64,000 nt of DNA from NCBI GenBank assembly GCA_937141405.1, contig CAKZQQ010000004.1, forward strand, positions 1 to 64,000, written 5' to 3'. A program made the position numbers and the translations under genes. Within the stretch, counting starts at the first letter, position 1, and every line of letters starts with the position of its first letter. Of the stretch, positions 45,832 to 55,625 are shown in pieces. The stretch comes from an uncultured Campylobacterota bacterium. GTDB taxonomy: Bacteria > Campylobacterota > Campylobacteria > Campylobacterales > Sulfurovaceae. The notes below the pieces were generated by a model that saw only the letters and a program-made list of their open reading frames with translations, had not been told where the DNA came from and did no database searches.

Positions 45832-46623
45832 TTGAAGAAAAAGTTAACTCTTAATGATATCTTGCACATGAAATCAAAAGAGAAGATAGTAGTGATTACT
45901 GCCTATGATGCTCTTTTTGCTTCACTTATCAAAGAGAGTGCCGATATCATCCTCGTCGGTGATAGTCTCAATATGAGCTTTGCCGGAGAAGAGGATACAC
46001 TCAGTGCTACACTCAATCAGATGATCTACCATACAAAAGCCGTATGTAAAGGCGCCCCTGATGCACTCATTGTAACCGATATGCCTTTTGGTACTTATAA
46101 CAACGAAGATGAGGCGCTTAGAAATGCTACAAAGGTGTACCAACAGACAAAAGCAGCAGCGATAAAGATAGAGGGTGGGCAAGAGCGTGCACACATCGTA
46201 GAACATCTTACTAAAAACTCCATAGCCGTAGTTGGACACATAGGACTTATGCCTCAATTTGTCAGAAGCGAGGGAGGCTACAAAGTAAGAGGAAAGACTC
46301 AAGAGGATATCGAACAACTCATAGCTGATGCGATTGCCATAGAAAAAGCAGGTGCATTTTGCATCGTCATCGAGGGTGTCGTATCTGAAGCTGCCAAAGC
46401 GATTACCGAAGCAGTGACTATACCGACAATTGGTATAGGTGCAGGTAGCGCAACTGATGGGCAAGTGCTCGTTTGGAGTGATATGCTTGGATTTTTTACC
46501 ACTTTTGTGCCAAAATTCGTAAAACAGTATATGCAAGGAGCCGATGATGTTAAAACAGCACTTGCTCAATTTTCCACAGAAGTGAAAAGCGGAAAATTTC
46601 CTGAAGAAAAACATACATACTAA
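45832..46623 (+). CDS. panB: 3-methyl-2-oxobutanoate hydroxymethyltransferase PanB
   Basis: The 263-residue barrel enzyme has VVITAYDALFASLIKESADIILVGDSL, the VTDMPFGTY and IKIEGG motifs and HIGLMPQ. It makes ketopantoate for coenzyme A. I start it at TTG 45832, seven bases after AAAGG, giving MKKKLTLNDILHMKSKEKI. The open frame reaches 36 codons further, but that part is hydrophobic, overlaps trpA and does not fit the family. Confidence 0.93.
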   Translation: MKKKLTLNDILHMKSKEKIVVITAYDALFASLIKESADIILVGDSLNMSFAGEEDTLSATLNQMIYHTKAVCKGAPDALIVTDMPFGTYNNEDEALRNATKVYQQTKAAAIKIEGGQERAHIVEHLTKNSIAVVGHIGLMPQFVRSEGGYKVRGKTQEDIEQLIADAIAIEKAGAFCIVIEGVVSEAAKAITEAVTIPTIGIGAGSATDGQVLVWSDMLGFFTTFVPKFVKQYMQGADDVKTALAQFSTEVKSGKFPEEKHTY

Positions 46624-46634
46624 AAAGGTTGATA

Positions 46635-46922
46635 ATGAAAAAGATTTTTACACACACACTCCTCGTAACACTCCTTGGACTCTTTGTAGCAGGCTGTAAT
46701 TCACAGCCCTCTGTAAGTCAAGCAACGGCTGAAAAGATAGAGCAAAAACTTGCCACTGTCGAATCTCTCAAAGGCTCACAGATACAAGCAAATAAGGTCG
46801 AAAATGCAATCGTCTTAAGCGGCTATACAAGAACCACGAAGCAGAAATATCTCTCTTCGAGTATCGCTAGATCATTTACAAACGGTGGGCGTGTCATCAA
46901 CAAAATCCAAACATACAATTGA
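46635..46922 (+). CDS. Small lipoprotein with a BON-like domain
   Basis: The 95-residue protein has a lipoprotein signal with lipobox FVAGC (Cys about 21). A short domain follows, whose pattern 'KVENAIVLSGYTRTTKQKYLSSSIARSF' and end GGRVINKIQTY resemble one BON unit. BON domains bind phospholipid or envelope surfaces. ATG 46635 follows AAAGG by six bases. It lies 11 bp after panB and 9 bp before ruvB. The BON call is tentative. Confidence 0.65.
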   Translation: MKKIFTHTLLVTLLGLFVAGCNSQPSVSQATAEKIEQKLATVESLKGSQIQANKVENAIVLSGYTRTTKQKYLSSSIARSFTNGGRVINKIQTYN

Positions 46923-46931
46923 TAGGCACCC

Positions 46932-47936
46932 ATGCAAAGAGTCGTTGAGATAGAAAAATTTGAAGATGAGATCAAAAGTGAACTTTCATTAAAACCGACG
47001 ACTTGGGATGAGTATGTCGGTCAAGAGAAGATCAAAAAAAATCTTCAAGTCTTCATAGAGGCAAGCAAAAAGAGAGCTGAAGCACTCGATCATATGCTCT
47101 TTTTTGGACCTCCGGGACTCGGTAAAACAACCATAGCCAATATCATCTCTATCGAGATGGATGCCAATATCAAAACAACTGCAGCGCCTATGATAGAAAA
47201 ATCGGGTGACCTCGCTGCACTTTTGACGAACATCGAAGAAGGCGATATCCTCTTCATCGATGAGATTCACAGAATGTCTCCTGCAATCGAAGAGATACTC
47301 TACCCTGCCATGGAAGATTTTAGACTCGATATCATCATCGGTAGCGGTCCTGCAGCACAATCTGTCAAGATAGATATCCCTCGTTTTACACTCATAGGCG
47401 CAACAACAAGAGCCGGCATGCTCTCAAGCCCGCTTCGCGATAGATTTGGTATGCATTTTCGAATGCAGTTTTATGATACCGATGAGCTTGCTCGTATCAT
47501 CAAACAAGCAGGGAGTAAACTGCAAAAAAGAGTCGATGATGACGCGGCTTATGAGATCGCAAAAAGAAGCAGAGGCACACCTAGAATCGCACTTCGGTTG
47601 CTTAGACGCGTGAGGGATTTTGCCGATGTAGAAAATGAAGAGATCATCACAAAAGCAAGAAGCAACTATGCGCTCGATGAACTTGGAGTCAATCATCTCG
47701 GCTTTGATGAGCTTGATATCAAGTTTTTAAATCTTCTCATAGCTGCAAAAAGTAGACCTATGGGTCTTAACACCATCAGCGCAGCACTGAGTGAAGATGA
47801 GGGAACGATAGAGGATGTCATAGAGCCGTATCTACTAGCAAACGGTTATATAGAAAGAACAGCAAGAGGCAGGATAGCAACACCAAAAAGCTATGAGTAT
47901 TTCAAATTAGGTGGCAGCGGAGGACTTTTTGAATAA
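46932..47936 (+). CDS. ruvB: Holliday junction helicase RuvB
   Basis: The 334-residue AAA+ protein has Walker A at 59-66 (GPPGLGKT), [36 protein letters not shown] and the C-terminal winged helix with the RTARGR region. It drives branch migration with RuvA. Its 3' end carries the GGAGG that serves the next gene. Confidence 0.97.
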   Translation: MQRVVEIEKFEDEIKSELSLKPTTWDEYVGQEKIKKNLQVFIEASKKRAEALDHMLFFGPPGLGKTTIANIISIEMDANIKTTAAPMIEKSGDLAALLTNIEEGDILFIDEIHRMSPAIEEILYPAMEDFRLDIIIGSGPAAQSVKIDIPRFTLIGATTRAGMLSSPLRDRFGMHFRMQFYDTDELARIIKQAGSKLQKRVDDDAAYEIAKRSRGTPRIALRLLRRVRDFADVENEEIITKARSNYALDELGVNHLGFDELDIKFLNLLIAAKSRPMGLNTISAALSEDEGTIEDVIEPYLLANGYIERTARGRIATPKSYEYFKLGGSGGLFE

Positions 47937-48957
47937 TACAAGCTTGATAATCTTAGGTATCTTTATCCTTACACTCCTTGGTATCTATAGTATCTACAAA
48001 CCTTTTTTACTCTCGCTCAGCGTCGCCATACTTCTTGCTATGGCAACTTATAACATCGTCAATCAGCTCAGCCAAAAACTAAACTCAAGACTTGCCGCTA
48101 CTATCATCTCAACGATGATGCTCATACTCATACTCTTTGTTCCGATGATTTATATAGCAACTTCAGGTGTTGAGTATATCTCACAACTTGATAATACGGC
48201 AATCACACAAACGGTGGATATGGCTCAAAAGTTACTCCAAAAAATCCCGCTCATCAATGAATACGCCATAGACAAGATCAATGATGATCAGATAGCCAAA
48301 TTTGTTGAGCAATCCTCTGCCTATCTTGCGACAGCAGGAAAAGCAGGAATCGGTTTTGCAAAAAATATGTTTTTAGTGCTCCTCTTTTACTTTTTTATCA
48401 ACTACTATGGAGTTGCGATGTTCAACTTTATCAAACCGCTTATCCCAATCTCGGAAGAGCGTTTTCAAAAAATGAGCCATGAGGTCTCTTCGACTATGGA
48501 AGTTGTTCTTTATTCAACCATTGTAACGGCTATCTTTGAAGGTTTCCTCTTTGGAATCATCGTCAGTTATTTTGGATTTAACGGATTGCTCTTTGGGATC
48601 ATCTATGGGCTTGCTTCTCTCATCCCCGTTGTGGGTGGTGCGATCGTCTGGATACCGGTCTCACTCTATGCGTGGTCAACGCTCGATAGCGTAAGTGCAA
48701 TCGTTATAGCACTCTACTCCATCATCATCATCTCTATCGTTGCCGATACATTTATAAAACCTATCATCATCAAATTTATCAAAGAGGAGATGCTCCATAG
48801 TACTGTGGAGATCAATGCTTTGGTGATATTTTTCTCTATCGTTGCCGGTATGAGTACTTATGGTTTTTGGGGTATCATCATCGGGCCTGCTATCACATCA
48901 TTTTTGATAGCTATCATTAAAATCGGTGTTGACTATAAGGCTATGAGCGATACTTAA
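47929..48957 (+). CDS. AI-2E family (PerM-like) transporter
   Basis: The 342-residue protein has seven to eight membrane helices. It carries the family stretch '[25 protein letters not shown]' and the later '[14 protein letters not shown]'. Family members export signalling molecules or act as Na+/H+ antiporters; the substrate here is open. TTG 47929 stands five bases after GGAGG (47919-47923) and overlaps ruvB by 8 bp, a clear coupling signal. The 3' end overlaps convergent lgt by 17 bp. Confidence 0.85.
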   Translation: MNNTSLIILGIFILTLLGIYSIYKPFLLSLSVAILLAMATYNIVNQLSQKLNSRLAATIISTMMLILILFVPMIYIATSGVEYISQLDNTAITQTVDMAQKLLQKIPLINEYAIDKINDDQIAKFVEQSSAYLATAGKAGIGFAKNMFLVLLFYFFINYYGVAMFNFIKPLIPISEERFQKMSHEVSSTMEVVLYSTIVTAIFEGFLFGIIVSYFGFNGLLFGIIYGLASLIPVVGGAIVWIPVSLYAWSTLDSVSAIVIALYSIIIISIVADTFIKPIIIKFIKEEMLHSTVEINALVIFFSIVAGMSTYGFWGIIIGPAITSFLIAIIKIGVDYKAMSDT

Positions 48958-49765
48958 GCGAAAGCTTTTTAAGCGGTATGTAGAGGCTTATAAAAAAGAT
49001 GATCATAACGATACTCATCAACTGCCCCATACTAAGCCCACAACAGAGATAGCCTATCTGCACATCAGGCTCTCTAAATATCTCGGCAATAAATCGCATG
49101 ATGCCATACAGCACTCCATAACCTATGATAAGCTCTCCGTCAAAATGTTTATATTTTCTATAAACAAAAAGGATAAGTGCGATGACCACACCCTCTAAAA
49201 ATGCCTCATAGAGCTGCGAAGGATGACGCAACACACCATCCACATAAATACCCCATGAAACATCGGTCGCCTTGCCTATAAGCTCTTGATTGAGGAAATT
49301 ACCGATCCTTCCAAATATATAACCCACAGGGACACTTAGTGCCAGAAGATCGAGTATCGGATAGACTACCTTTTTATTTCTAAGTCCAAAAAGGAGTGTC
49401 GCAGCAAACGCACCGATGATTGCACCATGATAGCTCATGCCTCGGATGCCCACAAAATTGCCCTCTACATCAAAGGGATTAAATATCTGCCAAGGGTGCG
49501 TGATGTAGTAGAGTGAGCTAGGATCATAAAAGAGGATATAGCCTATCCTTGCACCCAATATCACACCAATCTCTACCCAGATGAAGTAGCTATCGATCTC
49601 TTTTTCGGTTATGGGCATCGCATCTTTTTTTATCATCCGCTTTGCAAACCAAAGTGCACTTAAAAGGGCAAGGACATACATCATACCGTACCAATGCACG
49701 GCGAGTGAACCTATATGAAAAGCAACGGGATCAAAGTGTGAGTATATATTTTGCCAATAGTTCAT
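48941..49765 (-). CDS. lgt: Prolipoprotein diacylglyceryl transferase
   Basis: The 274-residue membrane enzyme has WYGMMYVLALLSALWF, RGMSYHGAIIGAF with the catalytic His, and GRIGNFLNQELIGK, the Lgt signature. It adds diacylglycerol to the lipobox cysteine of lipoproteins such as those at 19394 and 46635. The 3' end overlaps the transporter gene on the other strand. Confidence 0.95.
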   Translation of the reverse strand: MNYWQNIYSHFDPVAFHIGSLAVHWYGMMYVLALLSALWFAKRMIKKDAMPITEKEIDSYFIWVEIGVILGARIGYILFYDPSSLYYITHPWQIFNPFDVEGNFVGIRGMSYHGAIIGAFAATLLFGLRNKKVVYPILDLLALSVPVGYIFGRIGNFLNQELIGKATDVSWGIYVDGVLRHPSQLYEAFLEGVVIALILFVYRKYKHFDGELIIGYGVLYGIMRFIAEIFREPDVQIGYLCCGLSMGQLMSIVMIIFFISLYIPLKKLSLKYRS

Positions 49766-49905
49766 AGCGCCTCTTTTTTATAATGCAAAGATTATATCAC
49801 GATGATGGTTATATTCGATTAACTATAATGTTTATCATGCTGTCAATTAATATTTGATGTTTCTAAAAGTCAATAACTCTATTGAGGCTCTTCATTTTAT
49901 ATTTT

Positions 49906-50688
49906 CTATTCCCAAGGAAGAAGATTAATCATAATGCAATTCCAGTTTTTAATATGTATATATGGTTCTTTTGTATCACCAGACCATGTAGAATAATGAA
50001 ATCTTTTAGCAAAGTTTTTACTGTAGTTAACATTATTAAAAATTTGTGGAGGTAATATACCTGCTCCATGTACTTCCCAATGGTACTCTTTACCTTTTTC
50101 AAGTTCCTTAATTATTAATGAATTATCACCATCGTGACGTTTCCACATTTCAATAAGATTTTCTATCATCATACAAGCATGATAATTTGCATGGAAGAAG
50201 AGTTTTCCTCTAAATGATTTTATATCTGCCGTAGCTCTAAAAAAACAAGATGCTAAATTATCAGATGTTTTTTTAATTAACCAATTATCAATTTGAAATA
50301 TTATATCATCATACCAAGACAACAAAAGTGGACCAATAATGTTAGTTCTTCCCTTGGCTTCAATATCATCTTGAACTTCTTTACTTAGAATGGGATAACG
50401 TGGTTTAAAGTGGTCGTTTATATAGTCTAAAAAATCATTAGAAATTTCAATTTCATCTAAAACTCCAAATTCTTTACATGCTCTCATTAAAATTTGAGGC
50501 TCATGTTTCATTAAAATATTACTATCATTAAATTCAGATTCAATCAATGCATGCTTAAAAGATGTTTTAACTGCATATCCTAGTAATATTCCAGCTGCAT
50601 CATAATTCCCTAGTAACATTTCATTACGACCTGATGAATAATATTGATGCCTAAGCATCGACCATTTTTTTCTTACTTCTATATCCAT
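49906..50688 (-). CDS. AT-rich orphan gene, HEPN-like protein of unknown function
   Basis: The 260-residue protein is soluble and mainly helical. The N-terminal part 'YYSSGRNEMLLGNYDAAGILLGYAVKTSFKHAL' looks like the start of a HEPN-type helical bundle, and FRGKLFFH further on offers an R-x5-H pair as in HEPN ribonucleases. Neither is a firm match. ATG 50688 follows AAGGAAAAATT. The gene is much more A/T-rich than lgt and its other neighbours, has 140 bp of empty sequence on its left, and stands alone. It is probably a transferred accessory gene. Confidence 0.65.
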   Translation of the reverse strand: MDIEVRKKWSMLRHQYYSSGRNEMLLGNYDAAGILLGYAVKTSFKHALIESEFNDSNILMKHEPQILMRACKEFGVLDEIEISNDFLDYINDHFKPRYPILSKEVQDDIEAKGRTNIIGPLLLSWYDDIIFQIDNWLIKKTSDNLASCFFRATADIKSFRGKLFFHANYHACMMIENLIEMWKRHDGDNSLIIKELEKGKEYHWEVHGAGILPPQIFNNVNYSKNFAKRFHYSTWSGDTKEPYIHIKNWNCIMINLLPWE

Positions 50689-50759
50689 AATTTTTCCTTG
50701 ACTACACAACCTCTCTTGAGGTGGAATGCATACCTATAATTAACTACATTCATGATCCC

Positions 50760-51323
50760 TTACTTGCCCACCAACTCTCTTTTAAGGCTCTCTTGTGCGC
50801 TCTCTTTGCCAAGCCAGATGCCAAAAAGTGCTTTTTTAAAAGCCAAGCCTTTGATAGTCTGCTTATACTTTCCATTTTTGTAGATGCTCACTCCCTTACC
50901 GGGCATGTAGAGAAGCTCAAAGAGATCACCCTTGACGATCGGTTCATCAAACACCGCTATAAAAGTTTTGATAGCATCATTCAAAGGCGCTGTGTTGTGA
51001 TGCGTGGATTTCTCAAATCCCTCATTGGTGGCCTCTTGCATTTTTTCACTCGTTATAAGCTTGGAGATGATATGAAGTCTGATTGTCATAGGGGCATCGG
51101 CATCTATGATCTTTTGAGCATTATGGTTTGGTGTAGCTGTATAGAGTCCGGCAACATAGAGATCAATGAAAAATTTCTCACGCACACCTGCACCTTGAAG
51201 CAACAGAGTGTTGCCACTACGCATCAGTTGCTTTTCTAGAGTCACACCGCCGATATCTTCGGCACTTAAAGGGAAGATCAAAATCAAGCTCAAAAAAAGA
51301 GCTCTAAAGATAAGTGTATGCAT
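50760..51323 (-). CDS. Chalcone isomerase-like periplasmic protein
   Basis: The 187-residue protein has a signal peptide (FRALFLSLILIFPLSAED) and the bacterial chalcone-isomerase-like fold: 'GVREKFFIDLYVAGLYT', 'MTIRLHIISKLITSEKM', 'LFELLYMPGKGVSIYKNGK' and 'FKKALFGIWLGKESAQESLK'. In bacteria such proteins are not flavonoid enzymes and may bind fatty acids. ATG 51323 is used because AAGG stands directly against the other ATG (51329). Its promoter shares a 14-bp box with that of the lolA-like gene at 56362. Confidence 0.82.
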   Translation of the reverse strand: MHTLIFRALFLSLILIFPLSAEDIGGVTLEKQLMRSGNTLLLQGAGVREKFFIDLYVAGLYTATPNHNAQKIIDADAPMTIRLHIISKLITSEKMQEATNEGFEKSTHHNTAPLNDAIKTFIAVFDEPIVKGDLFELLYMPGKGVSIYKNGKYKQTIKGLAFKKALFGIWLGKESAQESLKRELVGK

Positions 51324-51359
51324 AATCATCCTTGTTATCTAGAGAGTAAAGTCTATATG

Positions 51360-51390
51360 CATTATATATAAAATCCTCTAAGATGTGAAA
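51360..51390 (-). promoter_or_regulatory. Shared promoter motif, copy A (chalcone isomerase-like gene)
   Basis: Read leftwards, TTTCACATCTTAGA (51390-51377) is followed after 10 bp by TATAAT (51366-51361), 38 bp before ATG 51323. The box replaces the -35 region. It matches copy B at 56470-56498 at 13 of 14 bases. Confidence 0.65.
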
Positions 51391-51427
51391 TGTACTATCG
51401 CTCAAATTTTATGTACTATAACAAAAG

Positions 51428-52558
51428 CTAAAACGAGAAAACCCATTTAAGATAGTATGTATCTCCACTATCGTGAAGCATCGCTCCGGCCGTTAGAGCG
51501 TTATAATCATTTAATGTATAGGTTACATTTGGCGCTATATATCTATCTCCTCCATCATCAAAACTCTCTATATACAATAGCGATGCATCAAGATAGATAT
51601 TGAAGCTATATGAGAGTGTGAGTGCTGTATAGAGATGAGAATTTACTAGATTTGGAACAATCTCCGAATCATGATTGAGTAGCGTTTGTGCATATGAAAA
51701 TTTTTTCGAAGAGTAGAGCGCTTCTCCCGTGAGCGTTATGCCATCGACAAAAGCATACTCCGCGCCCACCATACATTGGAAAAACTCTTCCTCTTCAGTT
51801 GTGAGCGCCGTTTGTTTGAGCTTGCTCTTGATGTATGCTCCCTCACTTCTTACTTCGATTCCCGTCTCACCCAAATTGGCTTCTACCTCATATCCTAACA
51901 TCTTTGTATCATCAGAATAGACTCCATCAATGGCAAAATCAGCAAAATCAAAATATGCCTTGTATTGCAAAGCAAATTTATAGCTATCATCTTCTCTTTG
52001 AGAGCCCACAAGCGTAATCTGAGAAGTGTCCGAGATATGCCTTGTATATGTGACGCCAAAGATTCCAAATGTCTCATCAGGTTCAAGAGCATATATATTT
52101 GTAGGATTAAAGATATTTGTAGGTGTCCAAACATGACCAACTCCCATGGCGATATTTTGAAGCCCTATCACCAATCTATTTGCATCATCCTCATAGCCGC
52201 CATACAACCTATAGAGTTTTGCGTAACTTGCACCATTACTATAATCGCTCAATGATGTTTGTGTTTTAAAGAGTGTATCTGATTTTTGAAGTTTTATATA
52301 TTGAAAATCCAAAGAGTTTACATAGTCTTCTCCATAATAATTGACCCCATCAGCTATAAGCGTAGCAAAAAACGCACCATGGGTATAATCAGTGCGGAAT
52401 CTGAGCCTATCATAATTGTAAAGGTATGTTTGATCTGTACCATCTTGAGATATGGTAAAGTTGCTATTTTCAATCCTATTTGCAAACTCTGCATGCGACA
52501 ATGATATCAATACCAATAAAAAAAATACTCCTCTACTTTGCAACGATAGCCCCGTCAT
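51428..52558 (-). CDS. Predicted outer membrane beta-barrel protein of the Lol-like operon
   Basis: The 376-residue protein has an N-terminal signal (GVFFLLVLISLSHA-EF). It is built of alternating aromatic strands throughout (YLYNYDRLRFRTDYTHG, KFALQYKAYFDFADFAIDG, LYTALTLSYSFNIYLDASLLY) and ends in YYLKWVFSF. The final Phe is the usual BAM signal. No plug or lipobox is seen. The first codons overlap the ABC ATPase gene by 26 bp. The start could also be the TTG nine codons or so downstream. It should act in the outer membrane as the last step of the transport system encoded upstream. Confidence 0.75.
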   Translation of the reverse strand: MTGLSLQSRGVFFLLVLISLSHAEFANRIENSNFTISQDGTDQTYLYNYDRLRFRTDYTHGAFFATLIADGVNYYGEDYVNSLDFQYIKLQKSDTLFKTQTSLSDYSNGASYAKLYRLYGGYEDDANRLVIGLQNIAMGVGHVWTPTNIFNPTNIYALEPDETFGIFGVTYTRHISDTSQITLVGSQREDDSYKFALQYKAYFDFADFAIDGVYSDDTKMLGYEVEANLGETGIEVRSEGAYIKSKLKQTALTTEEEEFFQCMVGAEYAFVDGITLTGEALYSSKKFSYAQTLLNHDSEIVPNLVNSHLYTALTLSYSFNIYLDASLLYIESFDDGGDRYIAPNVTYTLNDYNALTAGAMLHDSGDTYYLKWVFSF

Positions 52559-53204
52559 TCATCTCTATAATTCTTCTTACATAGCGCATCACATATTCAT
52601 CATGTGAAGCAAAAAGTACGCTTATGCCCTCTTTCTCATTGAGCGAGCGCATCATATCCATGAGTGTTTTTGAATTTTTAGAATCTAGATTTGCCGTTGG
52701 CTCATCTGCCAGAATGATTTTGGGCTTTGGAGCGACGGCACGAGCGACGGCAACACGCTGCTGTTGTCCTCCACTCAGTGTAGAGGGAAGTGAACTCAAT
52801 TTGGTATCAATCTCCAAAAGAGATGCTAGCTCTTGAACTCTTGCCTTGATCACATCTTCATCAAAACCGCGGAGTTTCATGATAAAACCTATATTCTCCT
52901 CTACGTTCAAAACAGGGATGAGATTATACGCTTGAAATACAAATCCCATCTCATTGAGCCTGAGTCTAGTTCTCGCATCTTCGCTTAAAGAGCTTATCTC
53001 CATATCATCAAGATATATCTCCCCGCTATCGATACTATCAAGAGCTCCGATTGCATTGAGCAGTGTTGTTTTTCCACAGCCTGAGGGTCCCGATAGCAGA
53101 GAAAACTCTCCTTTTTTTATCTCTAGATTTATCTCTTTAAGTGCATGAACTTCACGCTCTTCACCTCTGTAGTAGTATTTGTTTACGTTTTGCAATCTAA
53201 TCAT
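52533..53204 (-). CDS. LolD/MacB-like ABC transporter ATPase
   Basis: The 223-residue ATPase has Walker A GPSGCGKTTL, the signature LSGGQQQRVAVARAV, Walker B KIILADEPTANLD and the switch ASHDEYV. It is of the LolD/FtsE/MacB group that powers envelope exporters. It overlaps the upstream permease by 4 bp. Confidence 0.9.
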   Translation of the reverse strand: MIRLQNVNKYYYRGEEREVHALKEINLEIKKGEFSLLSGPSGCGKTTLLNAIGALDSIDSGEIYLDDMEISSLSEDARTRLRLNEMGFVFQAYNLIPVLNVEENIGFIMKLRGFDEDVIKARVQELASLLEIDTKLSSLPSTLSGGQQQRVAVARAVAPKPKIILADEPTANLDSKNSKTLMDMMRSLNEKEGISVLFASHDEYVMRYVRRIIEMNDGAIVAK

Positions 53205-54412
53205 ATGTTAGCCTTTGTCACTTCGATAGTGTTCATATTTTTGATCTTCCTTAACGGCAATAGCACACTCAAAAATGATGCTGCCATAATTGCGATGAAA
53301 GTGGAACTAAAGTAGCTAAATTTTATCGTTGCATATAGCGTACTGCTATAGCCAAAACTTGCCAATCCATCAGCAAACTCACTCAAATCAAGTCCATAAT
53401 TTTGCAGATACTTCAAAGCGAAAAAGCCTAAAAAAGCTCCGATGATATAGCCCACAAAACCGACGAAAAAAGCCTCTAAAAATATCTGTGAGCGAATGAG
53501 TGAATACCCCATCCCGATACTTCTCATGATCCCAAACTCTCGTATCCTATCGAGGATAGATACATACATAACTCCCATGATTCCGATGAAAACAACTAGC
53601 ATCACTATCAAAAAGCTTAAAGAGTTAAAGATAAACATCAAATCTTGCATCTGCTGTATTATGGGGTAAAGCTCCAAGAAACTTTTCACATCCAAGTGGG
53701 GATATCTTGCTTGTAACTGCTTGAGCAAAGTTTGGGAATTTGTGCGAATCGCTATTTGCGTTGCTTCCTCTTTTGAGACCCCCAGAAACTTTTGCAGTCG
53801 TGTTTTATCCACAAAAAGAGCCGATTTATCTAAGAGGATATTGTTCGTCTCTACGATACCGCGAACCCTGAGTGATATACCGTTTATCTCCCCTGTGCTA
53901 TCCTGAGTCGAGAAGATAACTTTTGAGCCTATTTTTACTTTGAGTTTTTTGGCAAGCTCACTTCCAAGCAAAACATCACGCTTGCCTAGACGGATTTCGC
54001 CTTGCTTTAAAAATCTACTAAATTGCCCAAACTTCTCCTCTTCGTTTAAGTCTATACCGACTATGACGGAAAATGCTGATTTTCTAGCAGTAGAGCTTAA
54101 ACCCTCAGCTTTTAAACGCAAAACAACGGCGTCCACATCTCCGTTTTTCAAAAGTTCTTTTTGTATGGCGGTCGCATCGCTTATATCGTCTTTGATAGCT
54201 CTTGTGATACGATAGTTTTTACTATAAAGTGAGATATCACCACAATCACTGCGTTTGATTTTATCTGCCATAGAAAAAGTCATACCGTCGTAGAGACCCT
54301 GAATGCTGAGCATCATACTCATACTTACAGCTATCATCACAATCACAAGGATTGTGCGCGCAAGTCTCAAAAAGGCATTTTTGAATGCTAATTTCAATAT
54401 AATCTTATACAT
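53201..54412 (-). CDS. FtsX/LolE-type ABC permease
   Basis: The 403-residue protein has one N-terminal helix (about 15-37), a MacB-like periplasmic domain (about 38-270) and three C-terminal helices (about 272-300, 325-350, 365-392), with the FtsX stretch 'DRIREFGIMRSIGMGYSLIRSQIFLEAFFVG'. It overlaps the other permease by 8 bp. The pair should form a heterodimer with the ATPase. Confidence 0.87.
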   Translation of the reverse strand: MYKIILKLAFKNAFLRLARTILVIVMIAVSMSMMLSIQGLYDGMTFSMADKIKRSDCGDISLYSKNYRITRAIKDDISDATAIQKELLKNGDVDAVVLRLKAEGLSSTARKSAFSVIVGIDLNEEEKFGQFSRFLKQGEIRLGKRDVLLGSELAKKLKVKIGSKVIFSTQDSTGEINGISLRVRGIVETNNILLDKSALFVDKTRLQKFLGVSKEEATQIAIRTNSQTLLKQLQARYPHLDVKSFLELYPIIQQMQDLMFIFNSLSFLIVMLVVFIGIMGVMYVSILDRIREFGIMRSIGMGYSLIRSQIFLEAFFVGFVGYIIGAFLGFFALKYLQNYGLDLSEFADGLASFGYSSTLYATIKFSYFSSTFIAIMAASFLSVLLPLRKIKNMNTIEVTKANI

Positions 54413-55625
54413 GCTTTAGCGCCTCTAGGGGTTTGAAACGATTGATAAAACGCATAGGATACAAAATGCTTAAAAAATTTAAAAGATAAACAATGCCGAC
54501 ATTCCAAGCAATTGTAAAGAGATCGAAAGAGAGCGGTAACTCATCCGATACGATGCCGTACTCCTTATAAGTTTCACTCATTCCTTCGATGATAATAGGA
54601 TTGGCATTGAAATAATATGCCACATAAGCCCCAAGGGGAGCCGCCAATATGATAGCCAATGTGGAGAGGATAAATATCTCATAAAAGAGCAATACATTGA
54701 TATTGGCAGACGAGAGGCCAATAGCACGCAATGTACCAAATTCTCGCAATCGTGAGCTGGCATTTATAAAACTAAATATCATAATCACAAAAAATATCAC
54801 CACAAAAAAGAGACTTATGGAGATATAACCGAAAATGCTATCAACTTTCATGGCCTCAACCATCGAAGCCATGAGCGTCTTCCAGGTCAGCACTTCTAGC
54901 TTAGGATCATCAAGTGCGGCTTGTATCTTCTGTTGGATCAAATCTACATCTGAGAGATCGGTAACATTGACATGAATGTACGATGCCATATCTTCAGAGA
55001 GCATCAAGGTATCAAAATAACCCCTATCAATAAAAGCGCTCGAGGAGTCAAACTCATAAGCCCCTGTTTTAAACATACCGCATACTTTGAAAATATCTGC
55101 CGCAAAAGAGTTATCGCTCGCTGAGCCTATAAAACTCACTTTCGAATCAAGCTTTACATGAAGTCTCTTTGCCAAATCACTTCCCACATAAAGACAGTTA
55201 TTTGCACTCCCATCTAGATACTCTCCTAAAATCAAAGCATTTTTTAGCTGAGAGTGTTGCACCTCTTTGGTTGGGTTTATACCCACAACCATAGCGGCAC
55301 TTGAATATTCATCAGATGAAAGCAAACCATAGGTTTCATATCGAGAGGTAAAAGAAGATACTCCCTCTATATTTTTTAAAATCTCCTCTTTTTTGTGCAC
55401 ATTATAAAGAAGATACTCATTGCCTCCGATCTCTCTATACCCTTTCTCATATATCTCGATAGCACCTACGTAGACTTTCAAAGCATTATGAAGTATGGAG
55501 TTATGAGAGCCGTCCATCATCGCAACATAGACGATGAAAGAAAAAGTAGAAAAGAAGGTAAGCGCAAATGTAGTAATGGAGCGGCCCTTATAAAAAAGAA
55601 TATTTTTAAGAGCGAGAAAAAACAT
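54405..55625 (-). CDS. FtsX/LolC-type ABC permease
   Basis: The 406-residue protein has the same layout as its neighbour: one N-terminal helix (about 15-36), a periplasmic domain, and three C-terminal helices, with 'SSRLREFGTLRAIGLSSANINVLLFYEIFIL'. Two related but different permeases plus a LolD-like ATPase resemble LolCDE. The gene overlaps the lolA-like stop by one base. Confidence 0.87.
   Translation of the reverse strand: MFFLALKNILFYKGRSITTFALTFFSTFSFIVYVAMMDGSHNSILHNALKVYVGAIEIYEKGYREIGGNEYLLYNVHKKEEILKNIEGVSSFTSRYETYGLLSSDEYSSAAMVVGINPTKEVQHSQLKNALILGEYLDGSANNCLYVGSDLAKRLHVKLDSKVSFIGSASDNSFAADIFKVCGMFKTGAYEFDSSSAFIDRGYFDTLMLSEDMASYIHVNVTDLSDVDLIQQKIQAALDDPKLEVLTWKTLMASMVEAMKVDSIFGYISISLFFVVIFFVIMIFSFINASSRLREFGTLRAIGLSSANINVLLFYEIFILSTLAIILAAPLGAYVAYYFNANPIIIEGMSETYKEYGIVSDELPLSFDLFTIAWNVGIVYLLNFLSILYPMRFINRFKPLEALKHV

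Noticed and set aside
45922-46614. 230-codon open frame on the minus strand inside panB
   Set aside because: panB on the plus strand has all family motifs; the opposite frame is Cys/Phe/Tyr-rich with no domain, as expected from an antisense shadow.
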